Origin: Strix aluco
Taxonomy: Eukaryota; Chordata; Aves; Strigiformes; Strigidae
NCBI RefSeq assembly: GCF_031877795.1
Contig: NC_133935.1
Coordinates: forward strand, 86,372,748 to 86,436,747
DNA length: 64,000 nt
Reading direction: 5' to 3'
Every line of letters begins with the position of its first letter. The first letter of the stretch is position 1. The position numbers were made by a program, and so were the translations under genes. Below, piece by piece: positions 12,546 to 24,674 of this stretch. Below the pieces are notes generated by a model. That model made no database searches, was not told the origin of the DNA, and saw only the letters and a list, made by a program, of their open reading frames with translations.

Positions 12546-14591
12546 TCGCTACAGCATGGTGGGACTGTCCCGTTAATAATAAATTTAAATACTCCAAGTG
12601 CTGGAGTGTCTATCATTTTTCTTGGAGACTGTCCTGCACCCTGATCATGAGGAACTGATAGCTCTGATATTTAGCCTGAAGTACCATTCTCTCCTAGTCA
12701 TAATCCAGTTTACTGCACAACATAGTTTTCTCTCACTCTCTGTTTTTTACACACTTCAGAGATCTTTAGTCTCTCAGGATGTGCTCCTTCCTGTCAGTGC
12801 CTAGTGAAACTGCACGTCTGCTCCTTGACCCTCTCGCTGCTCTTTCCTGAATCACTCTGGTTTGTCAAAGTCATACAGGTTAATACTCTGCCAGATTACC
12901 AACACTGGCACTCAAGTCCTTTGGTGGTAGTTGCACAAGAGAAAATTACTCTTATTTGAAGGTCATTGCAGAGAATAGTGTTTTCCACCCAGAATATGTG
13001 CCACCACTTTCCTAGTCACTGACCTGCAATGCAGACACCTTGCAGATACATGACAAGATGGCATCAGCATGTCACACATTTAGCCCAAGCTTTGGCAAAA
13101 TTTGGTCAATTTAAAGCAAGGCACTGGCCTGACAACTTCTCATCAAATGAGGTGGGATCAGCAGTGTCACTGGGATGATCACTCAGTCTGGATTTATAGG
13201 GGTTAAAACAATACCTCTGACCTCATTTGGGACCCATAAACAGAAACCATAACACCTGATACCAGTCCGACACCGTGAACAGTTGTGGCCAAAACTATAT
13301 GTCATTGTTAGATAAAAGCTCACAGCTGAAACAAACCTCCATGGCTACAAAAATCTTGTGATGACAAGAGCATTTCTTTGGCCAGCAAGGGAAGAGGCTT
13401 CCGTGCAGTGTTGTCCATCTATATAGAAAGGAAGTCATATAGGCACGACTGTATTTTTTTTTCCTTTTCATTTTTTTGTATCTGGTCTTGTACCAAAGTC
13501 ATTTGGAATCATGTATGTTCTGCAGAGCTGGAAAAGAATCGGATCTCACAAGGATCTTAATTTGGGCTGGTATTCTGGTTTTTATTAACAATTCAGACAT
13601 AGGAGACCATTGAATTTGCTGGAGATAATGAAATCAGGGGAGTGGTCAGGAGTCAGAAGGATGTAACCATTTCACAGGCCAATCTTAATAGAGGAGGTGA
13701 ATAGGCACAGAATTAGAATATGAAATTTAATGTGGCTAAGTGTGAAGTGAGCAGTCTCCAAGCTAAGCACATTTTAAATAATGTTGAATTAGTAACACAA
13801 AGGAGTAAGATCTAGACTTAACTGACAGAATCAACATTTACCATCATTGTACAGTGATGTAATATAATGTCTCAGGGTCAGGTGTCCCCAGAAGGTCAAC
13901 AGGAGAAGCAGGTGAGGGCAACAGCAGGCTCAGCTAATGACCATTAAGGTAGTTAGGAGACTCATTTTCTTCACTTTCTCCTGATGCCAAGCATCATTCT
14001 CAGCTGCTACTTAAAGCTGTCAGGCAACTCGGGCTGCTCACACCCTGTTTTCTGATCTTTATTACTTTGCCAAAGTTTAATTGGCCCAGCTGATGCTTCC
14101 CAAGCTGGCTGTCTGATGCAGACTGGTTAGTTAGTTATTTGTGTTATTATTTGCCAGAGGAGGTGGAAGCAGGGAGGAGGGGAGGAAACTCGGGTTTCAA
14201 TAAGAAATGAATGCAACTCATTCCAAGTCAAAATGCATCGAATAAACCATTAAAAAAGATCCTTGAAGCTTTCTGGGGGTAGCAGCACTGCCTCTTCCCT
14301 GCTTTGGAATAGGGATTTGACATGCAAAAAGAGAGATGGAGTCATTCTGATGTCTGGGGAATTGCTTTTCCTGCTCCTTTAGGGGTCATGTAATTGTCAA
14401 GTTAAAAAAAAAACAAAAAACTTCAGCTTTCCAGTTACTCAAGAAAGGCTTGTTAGTACATGGTGACTATATCCCCGGAGCTGTTTGTTTTCACTGACCA
14501 TGCTCCCCCTCACCCATCCAGGAAAGCAGCTGGGAAAACCAGGGACACTTCAAGATTTGCTAGCCCACCACAGTGAGAGCAGCTTGGGACT

Positions 14592-14635
14592 TTCCTTGCA
14601 ACAGTCCCCTTTTTTCCTTGCAACAGTCCACTTTT
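14592..14635 (+). repeat. 22-base tandem duplication
   Basis: Two adjacent 22-base units (14592-14613 and 14614-14635), each beginning ttccttgcaacagtcc, differing at a single position. It sits about 80 bases left of the purine microsatellite. Confidence 0.9.
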
Positions 14636-14714
14636 ATTTAGGACAAGAACTTGGAGCAAGGAAAATTTTCCCCACGAACTCATCAGGGCCCCTTTTGGCT
14701 TCCCAGGCAATGAC

Positions 14715-14943
14715 GGGAGAGGGAGAGGGAGAGGGAGAGGGAGAGGGAGAGGGAGAGGGAGAGGGAGAGGGAGAGGGAGAGGGAGAGGGAGAGGGAGAGG
14801 AGAGGAGAGGAGAGGAGAGGAGAGGAGAGGAGAGGAGAGGAGAGGAGAGGAGAGGAGAGGAGAGGAGAGGAGAGGAGAGGAGAGGAGAGGAGAGGAGAGG
14901 AGAGGAGAGGAGAGGAGAGGAGAGGAGAGGAGAGGAGAGGAGA
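14715..14943 (+). repeat. Compound microsatellite (GGGAGA)14 (GGAGA)29
   Basis: Counted directly: 14 perfect hexamers (14715-14798), then 29 perfect pentamers (14799-14943), 229 bases with no pyrimidine on the plus strand. Both strands are therefore open in several frames (Gly-Glu and Arg-Glu repeats on plus; Leu-Ser-Ser-Pro repeats on minus), but these are not genes. The tract directly abuts the 3' end of the CR1 copy at 14951-15369. Uninterrupted purity implies recent expansion and a length likely to vary between individuals. Confidence 0.97.
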
Positions 14944-14950
14944 GGAAGAA

Positions 14951-15369
14951 GATTTCAGTTGGAAGGGACCTAAAACAATCATCTAGTCTGACTGCCTGAC
15001 CCTTCACGGGTGACCAAAAATTAAAGCATGTTATTAAGGGCATTGTCCAAATGCCTCTTAAACACGGGCAGGCTTGGGGCATGGACCACCTCTCTAGGAA
15101 GCCTCTTCCTCCAGTGTTTGACCAACTCTTGGTAACGAAATGCTTCCTAATGTCCAGTCTAAACCTCCCTGGTGCACCTTTGAACCATTCACTTATGTCC
15201 TCTTACTGGATCACAGGGAGAAGAGATCAACATCTTCCTCTCCAACTTCCCCTCTCAGGAAGCTGTAGAGAGCCACGAGGTCACCCCTCAGCCTCCTTTT
15301 CTCCAAACTAGACAAACCCAAAGTCCTTAGCCACTCCTTATAGGACATTCCTTCCAGCTCTTTCACCAG
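14951..15369 (-). mobile_element. CR1 LINE fragment
   Basis: Minus-oriented CR1, about 420 bases. The 3' end is at the left (gatttcagttggaagggacc). Further right come complements of the ORF2 end, including the stretch equivalent to LFSLEKRRLRGDL and, on the minus strand, a frame reading KELEGMSYKEWLRTLGLSSL. The usual octamer tail is missing: a (GGGAGA)n(GGAGA)n microsatellite takes its place directly next to the 3' end. Confidence 0.88.
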
Positions 15370-15823
15370 AAAGAGTAAAGAACAAAAAAGGACTGAGATA
15401 GAAGTCCTTGACACAAGCAGATGTTGGTTGAGAGTATTTGAAATGGTATGGACATTTGTTGCAACCCAAACCACGACAAGGCATCATTTTAGGACTGTAC
15501 TAGTAGGCTTGGACCAAAACCTCACCAAGCATCATGCTCACAGCTTGGATGGCCACATGTTGGTGCTCCCAGACCAAGCCTTGGCCCATGTTAGTTTGCC
15601 AGCACAGGCGTAGCCTGGTGCTCCCATCTCACACTTTTTCCACTGTCAGCAGACATAAATGAACTTTTATACTCCTCACATGCTAATCAACACAGAGCAC
15701 ACTGCATCCCATCAGGGTTAGCACGAGCAAAGGAGCTCTGCAGGATGAATCTGAGAGATGAATCCTAGTGAAAAACAACAGAGAGGGCAAGGAGGAAGAA
15801 TTCATGGAAATGTAGCCTTTTTC

Positions 15824-15826
<3 letters not shown>

Positions 15827-15858
<32 letters not shown>

Positions 15859-15866
15859 GAAAAAAA
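15827..15866 (+). repeat. Poly(A) tract
   Basis: 24 uninterrupted A at 15827-15850, then a purine-rich A/G continuation. No gene-like or retroposon-like sequence is recognised immediately upstream. Confidence 0.9.
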
Positions 15867-16749
15867 GAGGAAGTTATTTATAACCATGAGAAAAAAGAAC
15901 ACTGGAGTTTTAAAATCAACGCTAGCAAATGCCAAAATTGCCAGTGTACATACTTTAATTCAACTCCTTTTATATATACTCATTATATTATAATCTTAAT
16001 TACATGGTTGCATGGGTTTTGTCTCTAGAACTTGGCTCACAGGATACAACATGCTTATTGAGTCAGGCACCAGGTTTCTCCCTGTCATTCAGTAGATAAC
16101 TCCATCCCTTATTTTTCTGCACAGTATATGAGCCTTCTCAAAAGGCAGTATTATAAATTTTAAATTCTTTTCTCTGCTGATCCCCCATGCCAGAAGTTTC
16201 ACTAGTATGAATGAATTTACTTTCAAAACACTCTCATAAGATGAATCTGTAGTATGATCCTCACAGTAAATGCTAGGAGCTGAGACACAGAGATAAAAAA
16301 CATATATCCATTATGACTGTTTGATTTGAACTTGCTGTGACCTGTTTTTTCAAAAGGTTAGTCTTTTTTAGAGCCTTCTTTGTTAGATCTCTAAGGTGCC
16401 ATTCATTTTAGTTGCAATTTTAACTATTCAACATTTTTACAAAGTAGACTGCTTGGTTTCAATGAATGGTCAACAAAGATTTTAGTCTCAATTACTTTCT
16501 GTGTGTGCGAGATGAAGGGACTTTTGTGGTAGAGTCAGGGCTGAAATAGGGCTGGCCACAAAACAAAAATTCTCTTTTGAATGAGGACAAATGAATAATC
16601 CAGATTTCAATTTTAGAATATTTCAATGAATCTGAGATCTTCTGCCATGGACAAGGGGGCAAAAAGTAGAGTCGTGGTTAGGTGGTATTTCTGGAATAAG
16701 TTTAGGCCAAGCTTTAGTCCCTGCTCTGAATCGAGCAGAATCAAGCTGT

Positions 16750-16830
16750 CCTGAAGTTGTTCCAAAGTTGTTCCTGAAGTTGTTTGTTTTAGCAAAAGAT
16801 AAATATTCATAAGGTAATATTCACAAGGTA
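16750..16830 (+). repeat. Clustered short tandem duplications
   Basis: cctgaagttgtt / ccaaagttgtt / cctgaagttgtt at 16750-16784, and about 20 bases on, two 14-base units atattcataaggta / atattcacaaggta at 16803-16830. They look like replication-slippage products. Confidence 0.85.
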
Positions 16831-17254
16831 AGAGGCAGACTAATGGGACAATCACACAGCTTTGAACTTCTGGGTTTTCCCATCTTCAAATGAGTGTCCA
16901 AATTTAGCTATTTGTCACTTGAAACTCCACCCTGATCATCATAAGTCTTCCTGCTCAATCATGCTTTTCCATCAGGAAAACATTTTGGGACAAAATTTCA
17001 AACCGGGTCTACATTTCCCTGAATAATCTCAGCATCGGCTTTTCTCCCCTTCAGTATCTCAACCTCTTCATTGCTTCCACCTGGTGCCACTGCTGTGCAG
17101 TGCACCCCTGCTGCAAACCACAGCCTTCTACAGCAGAGGGGACAGAACCCATTTAAGAAAATGGGATCTTTATGAGAGTTTTAATTCCCTTAATAAGTCA
17201 AGGAAACTGGAGATTTGGTAAACCTTAAAGTTTTACGTGACAACACAGTACAGT

Positions 17255-17382
17255 ACAGAATCACAGAATAACATGAGCTGGAAGGGACCTCTGAAGGTCT
17301 CTGGTCCAGCTCCCCACTCAAAGCAAGGTCAACTCCAAAGTTAGATCTAGCTTTAAATTTAGATGAGGTTGCTCAAGGTCAC
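17255..17382 (-). mobile_element. CR1 LINE fragment, short and diverged
   Basis: Reverse-oriented CR1 3' end: acagaatcacagaataacat, then gctggaagggacctctgaag and ccactcaaagcaaggtcaac. About 30 bases (ccaaagttagatctagcttt and following) interrupt the expected order before aggttgctcaaggtc. A further CR1-like word, tgaatatctccatc, appears near 17567, which could mean the element was split by later insertion of about 180 bases. Confidence 0.75.
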
Positions 17383-17949
17383 CCCCCTGTGCTGTGCCTT
17401 TAACAGAGAAGTAATCCAAGGATTTCCCTTGGAAAGGCTCACCAGCCATGGGCAGACACTCATCTCCAGGGGCTTTGCTGCCTCTTCTCAGGAGGTTCCT
17501 GACTGTAAGTATGCCCTCTTGCAACAGAGCAGTAAATTGTCTTGTCCACATCTTGTCTGTAAGGCATGAATATCTCCATCTATTGTCCTACTTCAAAAAT
17601 GCCAGAGCTTTATGAATTCTTGCCAAATCTGTTCTACTTTGCAGGTGGGATGACTGTAAACCATGTTTCCTGCTCTCTCTCTGAAGAACTTCACAGACCT
17701 TGTCTAAAACTGTTTAATTGCATTCATTAGTATGTTCAGTATAATGTAATGCCAAAGAAACAAGTACCAAGCGTGTAACCAGCCAGATGTATGAGAGAGG
17801 TGATCTGCCAGGCCATGGGAGCATCTCATGAGAGGCAGCCTAGATGATAGCCTCCTGTCCCCTACCATTGTGCAATTAGAGCCTTTATCCTAATGCATGT
17901 ACCCACGTGGGCACCGGCGACCAACATCCTGCCCTTTCCCAACTTTTGA

Positions 17950-18130
17950 GAGCTCGTCTTTGTAGCCTTAATGTCCTTTTAATGTAGAATTTTTGATGTA
18001 ATTATTTATTTACATGACCGTGCAGCCTAGAGGGGCTTGCTTACAAGGGTTGCGTGAGAAGACTGTGATTACTCAGGCTTTGCAGAAGATGATTAAAGCA
18101 GCGTGACTAAAGTGTTTAAAGTGATCTGTC
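17950..18130. promoter_or_regulatory. Candidate conserved non-coding element
   Basis: Unique sequence without repeats or open frames, containing atgtaattatttatttacat, gattactcaggctttgcaga and gatgattaaagcag. Text of this kind is typical of vertebrate developmental enhancers. Conservation cannot be seen from one sequence; this is a pattern judgement. Confidence 0.2.
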
Positions 18131-18589
18131 CTAAAAAAGGGCAATGCATAAAGTGCCCTCTTCCTGCATGGTGCAGCTGCTGTCTGTATTCAGAGACAGA
18201 TTTGTTAACGGCAGTGACAAAAGGAAGTTCTTCTTTCTTTTCCTTCTCATCGCCTTGGCATTAATCAAATACAGCATGCACTGGATTTTACTCCTTCCAG
18301 TTGCCCGCTCAAATTGTTGACTCATATCCAGGCAGCTACACGTTCACCAGCCTCTTGACAGCAGCGAGGTGGGAGACGGGTCCCCAAAGGCATAATTTGA
18401 AGACAGTATATTTTACAGAGCTGTCAAGAAGTTCTTCATTGGGGCTGCTGAGCCTTTATTACTAGTGACGTGTTGTAAGACAGAGAGGACCCAACTTGCA
18501 TCTCGGATTTCAGGATGAGTTTGCAAGACTGATAGAAAAAAAAAACCAAAAAACAAACCAACAAAAAGAGCCCTTCTCTTCAGCATGGA

Positions 18590-18760
18590 GCTTATCTAAG
18601 CTGCTACTTGCCAAGTGAGATAAATGTGGGCCCTCGCAATCTGATTATCACAGTCATTTCACAGGCTTGATACAATCTTTAATCCACGGGCCACTATGAA
18701 ATTAAACTGGCTGATCTGTTTGGATAGAGGCAAGAGCTGAATAGCTGAAGGATGAAAAGG
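18590..18760. promoter_or_regulatory. Candidate conserved non-coding element
   Basis: Repeat-free, balanced sequence with gcaatctgattatcacagtc, caatctttaatccacggg and atgaaattaaactgg. It holds a TAATCC-type and several TTAA-type motifs. Judged by look only. Confidence 0.22.
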
Positions 18761-19544
18761 AAGGGTGTAAAAGGGGAAGATGAAGGAATTTCTTTTCATC
18801 ACTTGGTTTATGCAAAGTCAGCCTGAATAGTCATTGTGGGTGGCAAAGTTTGGAAGAAATGGTGAGGGGAAAAAAACCACAGCAACAGGAAATCTTAATG
18901 TGGGGAAGAAGAGTCTGGTCGCAAATATTTTCCCTAAACCTTTCTAATGTTTCTTCACAGTGTGTTCATCATGCTGGATGGTATTTGCTTTTAGTATGCA
19001 GATGGAACTTGCTATCCACTCCAAAACAAGAAAGGAAGAAACAGTGGTAGAATTTAAGAGTATTTACTGGGGTATCCATCTGGATAAAGTGGATAAGATG
19101 TACCTCAGAATTGCAAAATGACTCTTGAAGAGTAGTAGCTGCCTCCTACCCCCACCTGTAAAGGTCAGGCTCTCCATGAAAACTATGTGGTCCTGCAGGA
19201 AAAAAAGCATCAGCACAGCTACACAGGCTTATTTAGGAGAGAGTGCCCAGAAAGAGGAGAAAAGGATGAAGAGGCACCTGGACATATTCTGTAGGGCTTG
19301 AGACTTGCAAATATGACACTCATGGGAGGCATCTCATGAAGGAGCCATTTTTCCAGAATGCAAGACCCCTCCTTCTAAATAATCCCCTCCCCACCACAGT
19401 CCCTAAGGTAAAACTGCCCCAAGCTGTTGCATTATACCAGATTTAAACCCCCCCCCAATAGTTCTTCCTCAAATGGAGAATGAAAGGAAGGCATTCCTAT
19501 CCATGTAGCCAAAGTCAGATTTTTCTGGAAGTGATGAATTCTAC

Positions 19545-19620
19545 CAGTTCCAGTGGACTTAGTCAGGTTTGCACTGATGTCAGTGAGATCAGAGGTTGGT
19601 CTCGGTGACACAGAGCTGGC
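19545..19620 (+). repeat. Possible ancient repeat fragment
   Basis: ttccagtggacttagtcagg and gcactgatgtcagtgagatc resemble old sauropsid interspersed-repeat text of the 'gacttcagtgggag' kind. It is short and diverged. Confidence 0.25.
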
Positions 19621-19879
19621 AGAGTAGTCCTCAAATTGTCCCTAACACTGTGGGCATCTGGTTTGCGTCTGGTCCTGTCTAACTTCCACCTCAGTAGCGC
19701 CAGCTCCACAAAAATAGAAACAGCAGGGGACTGACGGAGTGGTGCGTTGGGCTGGAAAGGCTTTCATGAAGGGAGACAGGGTTTTGTCGTCTCGTCTTTG
19801 AAGAGACAGTGCAGCAGTCAGGTATTCAAGCTTGGCTTGTGTCAGCTTTTACAAATGGAGCGATGTGAAGAGTTATAGA

Positions 19880-20060
19880 TGGAGGCAGCTTTTAATCTCC
19901 GAGCAAGCTACAAATCGAAGGTGAACCTCATTAACTTGGACACTTTGTGTGTTAAAAATGAGAAGCATTTCACCTAATGAGAAGCTCTTAATAGGTGTTG
20001 TTTTTTTGCTAAATTATCATATTAACCAGCAGATAATTAACAAGCATTTTCTTAATGTGG
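19880..20060. promoter_or_regulatory. Candidate conserved non-coding element
   Basis: AT-rich, repeat-free run with cctcattaacttggac, cacctaatgagaagc, aattatcatattaacc and agataattaacaagc: many TAAT/ATTA cores in about 180 bases. The poly(A) tract at 20110 bounds it on the right. Confidence 0.25.
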
Positions 20061-20109
20061 TGCTCTACTGATAAAAATCTCATTGTCTATAAATCATCAA
20101 GCCACTACC

Positions 20110-20131
20110 AAAAAAAAAAAAAAAAAAAAAA
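20110..20131 (+). repeat. Poly(A) tract
   Basis: 22 uninterrupted A followed by gctttttaatc. No recognisable retroposon body precedes it. Confidence 0.9.
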
Positions 20132-20401
20132 GCTTTTTAATCATGCTGGGCATTATGGGCGAAAAGTACAGGACAATTTTAATTGTTGGGGAACTAGTAG
20201 GGAAAGACAAGAATCTCTAATCTGTCGGGGGCATGCATGGGGTGCCTTAAGGTAAATCAAGCACTTAGGGCTGGGTTTTAAAACACTTTAGAGTGCTTAC
20301 GGGCACTAATATGTCATTATTGAAATGGCTTTCTTGGAGGTACAATGGCAGAAGTTTAAGAGCAAAGCAAAAATGCCAGATCCAAGGGATACTTTAGAGA
20401 T

Positions 20402-20507
20402 GGGGGGGGGGGGTTCCTCTAAGAAAAAAAAAAAACAAAAACAAAAACAAAAACAAAAAACAAAAAAAAAAAAAAAACAAAAAAAAAAAAAAAAACAACA
20501 CAAAACC
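20402..20507 (+). repeat. G12 run followed by A-rich (CAAAAA)n tract
   Basis: Twelve G at 20402-20413, then ttcctctaag, then more than 80 bases of A runs broken by single C, partly with a period of 6. A Lys/Gln-rich frame (plus) and a Phe-rich frame (minus) across it are artefacts. Confidence 0.9.
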
Positions 20508-23190
20508 TGAAAATGAAAGGATGCCAAGATTAAAGCATAAAGGTACCTTTTGAAAGTAGCATGGGCTCTTTAATAACCAAGTGCTGTTGGGACCTTACAC
20601 TGTCAGAAAGATGTCTTCTCCAGGAGCACCGTGATGGTGTGTTGTCTCTGTGTGGCCTGAGAGTAGAGAGCTGCTAATGTGGCCATCACTGAATGGCTTG
20701 GACAGCAAAGCTTGGGGACTTCCTGTAGCACCAAGCCCTACCACAAAGCTTCTTTCATCTGTGGCCAGCACTGCTCATTTCATGCCAGAAGATATTGCAG
20801 GTGGCCCTCCAGTAAACCCAGAGCTGAAAAGACAGGCTGGAATTAGTGGCATGGTCATCCCATTTCTCCATGAGGGTGCTCCAGCACCCTGCAGCTCAGT
20901 GGTGCACTTCATTTTGGTTTCTACCAATTTCTACTCCATGAGGCCATCAAAATAGTATCTAAGAGTTTTCTACATCAATTCTAGTCCCCATCTCTACATT
21001 CCTTGTTTGAAGTGACATAAGAAAACTGTGGCTAAACCAAAAGTTGACCTACAGTTCCCCAAGTCCCTCCTGCTCCACCCACCCAATAGCCTATTTAGCA
21101 GGGCAGTGTCTACACAAGAGCATGGCTCTCACTTCTGGCTACATGGGCCAGAGGTGAACAGAGGAAGCTCTGAGTTCCTGATGCCCAACACCTTCCCTTA
21201 TGTTGGGACATTTGATGGGGTACTTGACAAACCTTCCCTCCCAAGTATAACTGACCTGTGACTCATTTCCAGCCAAGCTTTTCCTCCCAACTCTTCCCTG
21301 TCATTTCCACAGTGCTTCCTCACTGGGAAAAATCCCTAGTTCAGTACCTTTCCTACAGACACTCCTGGTGCCAGTCCCGAGCTGATCAATATCTTGCTTT
21401 TTCTGCAGAATAACCATGGAGTTACTGGCAGCAATTTCCAAGATGTCCTGGTAGCTTCTCAGTTGTACCCCTTGAACTGCCAAATTCATTTCAGCCTGTT
21501 CTTGTAGTTTTACTGTTTCACAGCTCTGCCTTTCATACCGTCTTTTCCCTCTCTTCTGCAGCAGAATTTGGGCAAGGGAGGATTTTGCAGGGAGGAGAGG
21601 TGGCAGAGGATGAACCAAGCAAAGTGCAAGGCTCCTCTCAGTGCTCCCTGCCCACATTTCCCCAACATCTGCAAACTGTGCTGGCTCGGAGTGACACGGC
21701 AGCAGTTTTCTTCTTGGCATCCAGCTGCTCTGACTGCTTGCTGCTGGGGCTGTGGGCCCTGCGCCAGCTGGCCCAGGTCAGAGAAAGTTGTGCACAGATA
21801 AGAAAGTCAGACCAGTGAGCAAAGAACAAAACCACATGAACCGGCTCAGAACAGAGATGAGGAGAAAAGCAAAACAGAGAGAAAACCTTCAAGACCAAAT
21901 TGTTCCAGGGGTCTGGGTGTAGAATATGAATCCTTCATTTCTAGCTGATAATCCATAGCTTTTCAGAAGAGCCCAGCTGCCCTCATGAATACTCATGAGG
22001 CTGTGGGCATGGAAATAGACCTCAGGTCTTTTTGCTGTTGTGGAAAGCCACTGACTACTTGAACAATGGGAGACTCCCTTTTGATGGTCCACAGCGTCAA
22101 AACTATCATGGTTGCATTGCTCAGCAGTCTTCAGTCCATCTGGCAAACATGCATGAACCTGTGCCTCCAAAGACCCCAGAAAATTAGCTTAGATATAACA
22201 GCACCCGTCATGTGTCCTTAAGACATAAAACACACCCTAACATGGTCAGAAATGAGCGTGATGCAAAATCTTGAATATCCTGATGCTACAGCTACTTTCC
22301 ATCCTTCCACATCTGATGCATGGAGGGGAGAGTTAGAGACCTAATTCAGCAAAACCCAAGAAGTCTCTAATAGCTCATTGTGAGTCACATCCTAAGAAGG
22401 AAGTGCTGGAGAACCCCCAGGCAGAGGGGACCCTGGATGGAGAATGTGAGAAGCGAGAGGTTGGTTTCACCACAGGATGAGGAGGTTGGCAGGGGATGGC
22501 TCTTCTCTGTCTTGTCTTGTGCCCCAGTCCTGGTACCACTGTACCCTGGACCAGCACTGAGTGAGCGGGTGCTGCTCTGCCTCTTCCCATCCCCCATGGA
22601 AAATGGAGGGACAGAGCTGGACAGACAGCATGAGGTGAGAATGGATAAGAGTGAAAAAAAGAGGGGGGGAGGAGGAAAACAGAGGACTCAGCATGATCAC
22701 AAATGTTGAGAGGGCATCGGGCCCCAAGCACAGGCTATGCATTTGTAACACACGCTTGGCACTTGATTTTATATCCAGGAACACAAAGACGTGTTAGACG
22801 TAACTAGAGACGACCAGGAGCCTTCATCCAGAACTCAAACAGTGGAAACTCTTCCATTAACACTCCCTCCCTGCCAGGTCCTCTCTTTTTCTTCTTTATT
22901 TTAGCTCTAGGTTATGGCCAGCATCTCGACTGGAATTACCTCAGGCTGCTGCTGAACCAGCTCTGACCTCTGCTACAAATGTTTTTGGGGCACAGTGGCT
23001 GACAGTAGAGTCCTGGCTGATCAGTGTGAGCCATACACCCTGGCCTGTTTCTCCCTCCAGCCAGCAATGTGATGGGGTGGGGAGGGGGAGGTTGTTTCGG
23101 GCTGTTATAGCAAATTTACTCCATGATTTATGGGAAGGGAAAATCCATTTGGAATTTAAAACTGCTATTAGCTCCTTTCAGTGTGCATGT

Positions 23191-23228
23191 GTCTGCATGT
23201 ATATAAAATATATATATAATATAAACCC
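23191..23228 (+). repeat. TA-rich short repeat
   Basis: gcatgtatataaaatatata and following TA dinucleotides, next to a cattgtgtgcatgtgt-like GT stretch. Confidence 0.7.
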
Positions 23229-24224
23229 TTATAAAAAATAAACCATAATAAAAGGGGAGGCGGAGGGAGGGATGTTTTCAAGCCTTGCAGGCACAAAGCG
23301 CTGGAAATGTGCAGCAAGGCTTTATAATTACCACAGCATTTCCAGTGCATTTGGCCACAAAAGCTCTGAATTGAATTGCTTAGCATCCCTCTCTGTCTCC
23401 CTGTGACTCTTCCTTGCATCACAAAGCTCAGAAGCACCATTTGAAGTTTCAAAAGGAACATTTTTGTGAATGAGATAATCAGCACCGACTAATCAGCCAC
23501 GTGCCCCTCTGTGTAATCCATACACCTCCAGTGGAGGGAACAAAGCCACGTCCAGCTAATCCCCTTAGGTCATGCCTTGGAGTGGGTTGCATGGGCCCTA
23601 TGGCAGGAGAGGAGGTGGGAAGGATTATACTGTCAAGAGCAGACATATGTCTGTGCTCTTACATCAACCAGGACCTTGTTATGCATAATTCCAGGTAATG
23701 AACTCCAGGAGCGAGGCTGTGTGGCAGCGAGCCATTTGGCACGCTTGGGTCCCTGTACAGCAGTGAGCCTATAGACCAGCAATGCAGAAACCACGGGGGG
23801 AAGCACCCACTGCCCCAAGCCCCAGAGCCCTGGGCCCTGCAGCTGGGACAGTGTGGGTGGCACATCCACCCACAACATTGCCATCTCCTCCATCACTTGA
23901 GAAAAGGTCTTAACCACCCCTTTATATCCTGACTAGGAGGTGAAATCACTTTCCAGCCCATAAATGCCAGGCTGCTACACTGAGAGTTGCGGGACCAGGG
24001 GGAAGGGAAAGACGGGGCCACTGAGGCTTTAGCCTTGTGCTCAGAGTACTCGAGGGGAGGGAGAGGAGCTGTGCAGGGGTCTGGGCTGCTCATACATCTC
24101 ACATACAGAGCCATGGGATCAAACAAACAGCAAAACCCAGGAGCAGTCTTGAAAGCTCTTAAATCCCCCACTTCCTCATTGCTATGGAAGAAGCGTATAC
24201 TGGTGGGGAAAGGTGAGCAGGAGC

Positions 24225-24262
24225 ATGCGTGCGCGTGTGTGTGTGTGTGCACACATGCATGC
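24225..24262 (+). repeat. (GT)n / alternating purine-pyrimidine tract
   Basis: Alternating text gcgtgcgcgtgtgtgtgtgt then gcacacatgcatgc. Strict purine-pyrimidine alternation of this kind can adopt Z-DNA. Confidence 0.85.
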
Positions 24263-24674
24263 CCGTGGTTGGCAACAAGCACGTTTCTGACCCAGTGGCT
24301 CACCCCGCATCATCTGCAGGAGCAAATTTGCTGATAAAAACAGACTCAGAGCTGCCTTGCTGAAACAACACTCAGGAGCAGTGAACATCCGTCCTTGGGA
24401 TCTAAACTTGTTCTGCTGTTAACAGACTGCACCTCAGTTAAAAAGGCAAAAAGCTTCATTCCCCTTTTTCCAAAATCTACCCCAGAAAGGAGGAGCTGTT
24501 CCTGTTACACTGCAGTAAAAGCAACCCAGTCAAACATCTTTGGAGAGCTGTGCTCCCTCCAGACGGAGGAATCTCTCTCGCTGACATGCTCACATCCATA
24601 CACGCTCATTCCTGCTCTGTGACTCTCCAAAGGGAGCCATCACTCTCTTCAAAACGCTCTCCTGTAGTCAGCAG

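Larger units (their letters stand above)
6287..14591. other. Gene-free stretch
   Basis: No supported gene. It holds the AT-rich tract at 7112-7205 and the SINE relic at 12395-12545. Frames at 9306-9830 (174 codons), 9940-10332 (130) and 11796-12206 (136) lack domain words and splice context. A strong CAG-GTAAGT donor occurs on the minus strand at 9451, but no matching acceptor was found. Confidence 0.6.
15370..24674. other. Gene-free stretch with simple repeats and enhancer-like patches
   Basis: No supported gene. It contains a diverged CR1 (17255-17382), three A-rich tracts, short tandem duplications near 16750-16830 and three AT-rich candidate elements between 17950 and 20060. The frame at 21301-21720 minus (139 codons) is unconvincing, since frames of 77-86 codons overlap it on both strands. 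Confidence 0.6.

Noticed and set aside
14485..15082. Long open frames on both strands across the purine microsatellite (162 codons plus, 190 codons minus)
   Set aside because: They are Gly-Glu/Arg-Glu and Leu-Ser-Ser-Pro translations of a simple repeat without pyrimidines on one strand, where stops cannot occur.
20306..20527. Phe-rich minus and Lys/Gln-rich plus frames
   Set aside because: Artefacts of the A-rich tract at 20402-20507.
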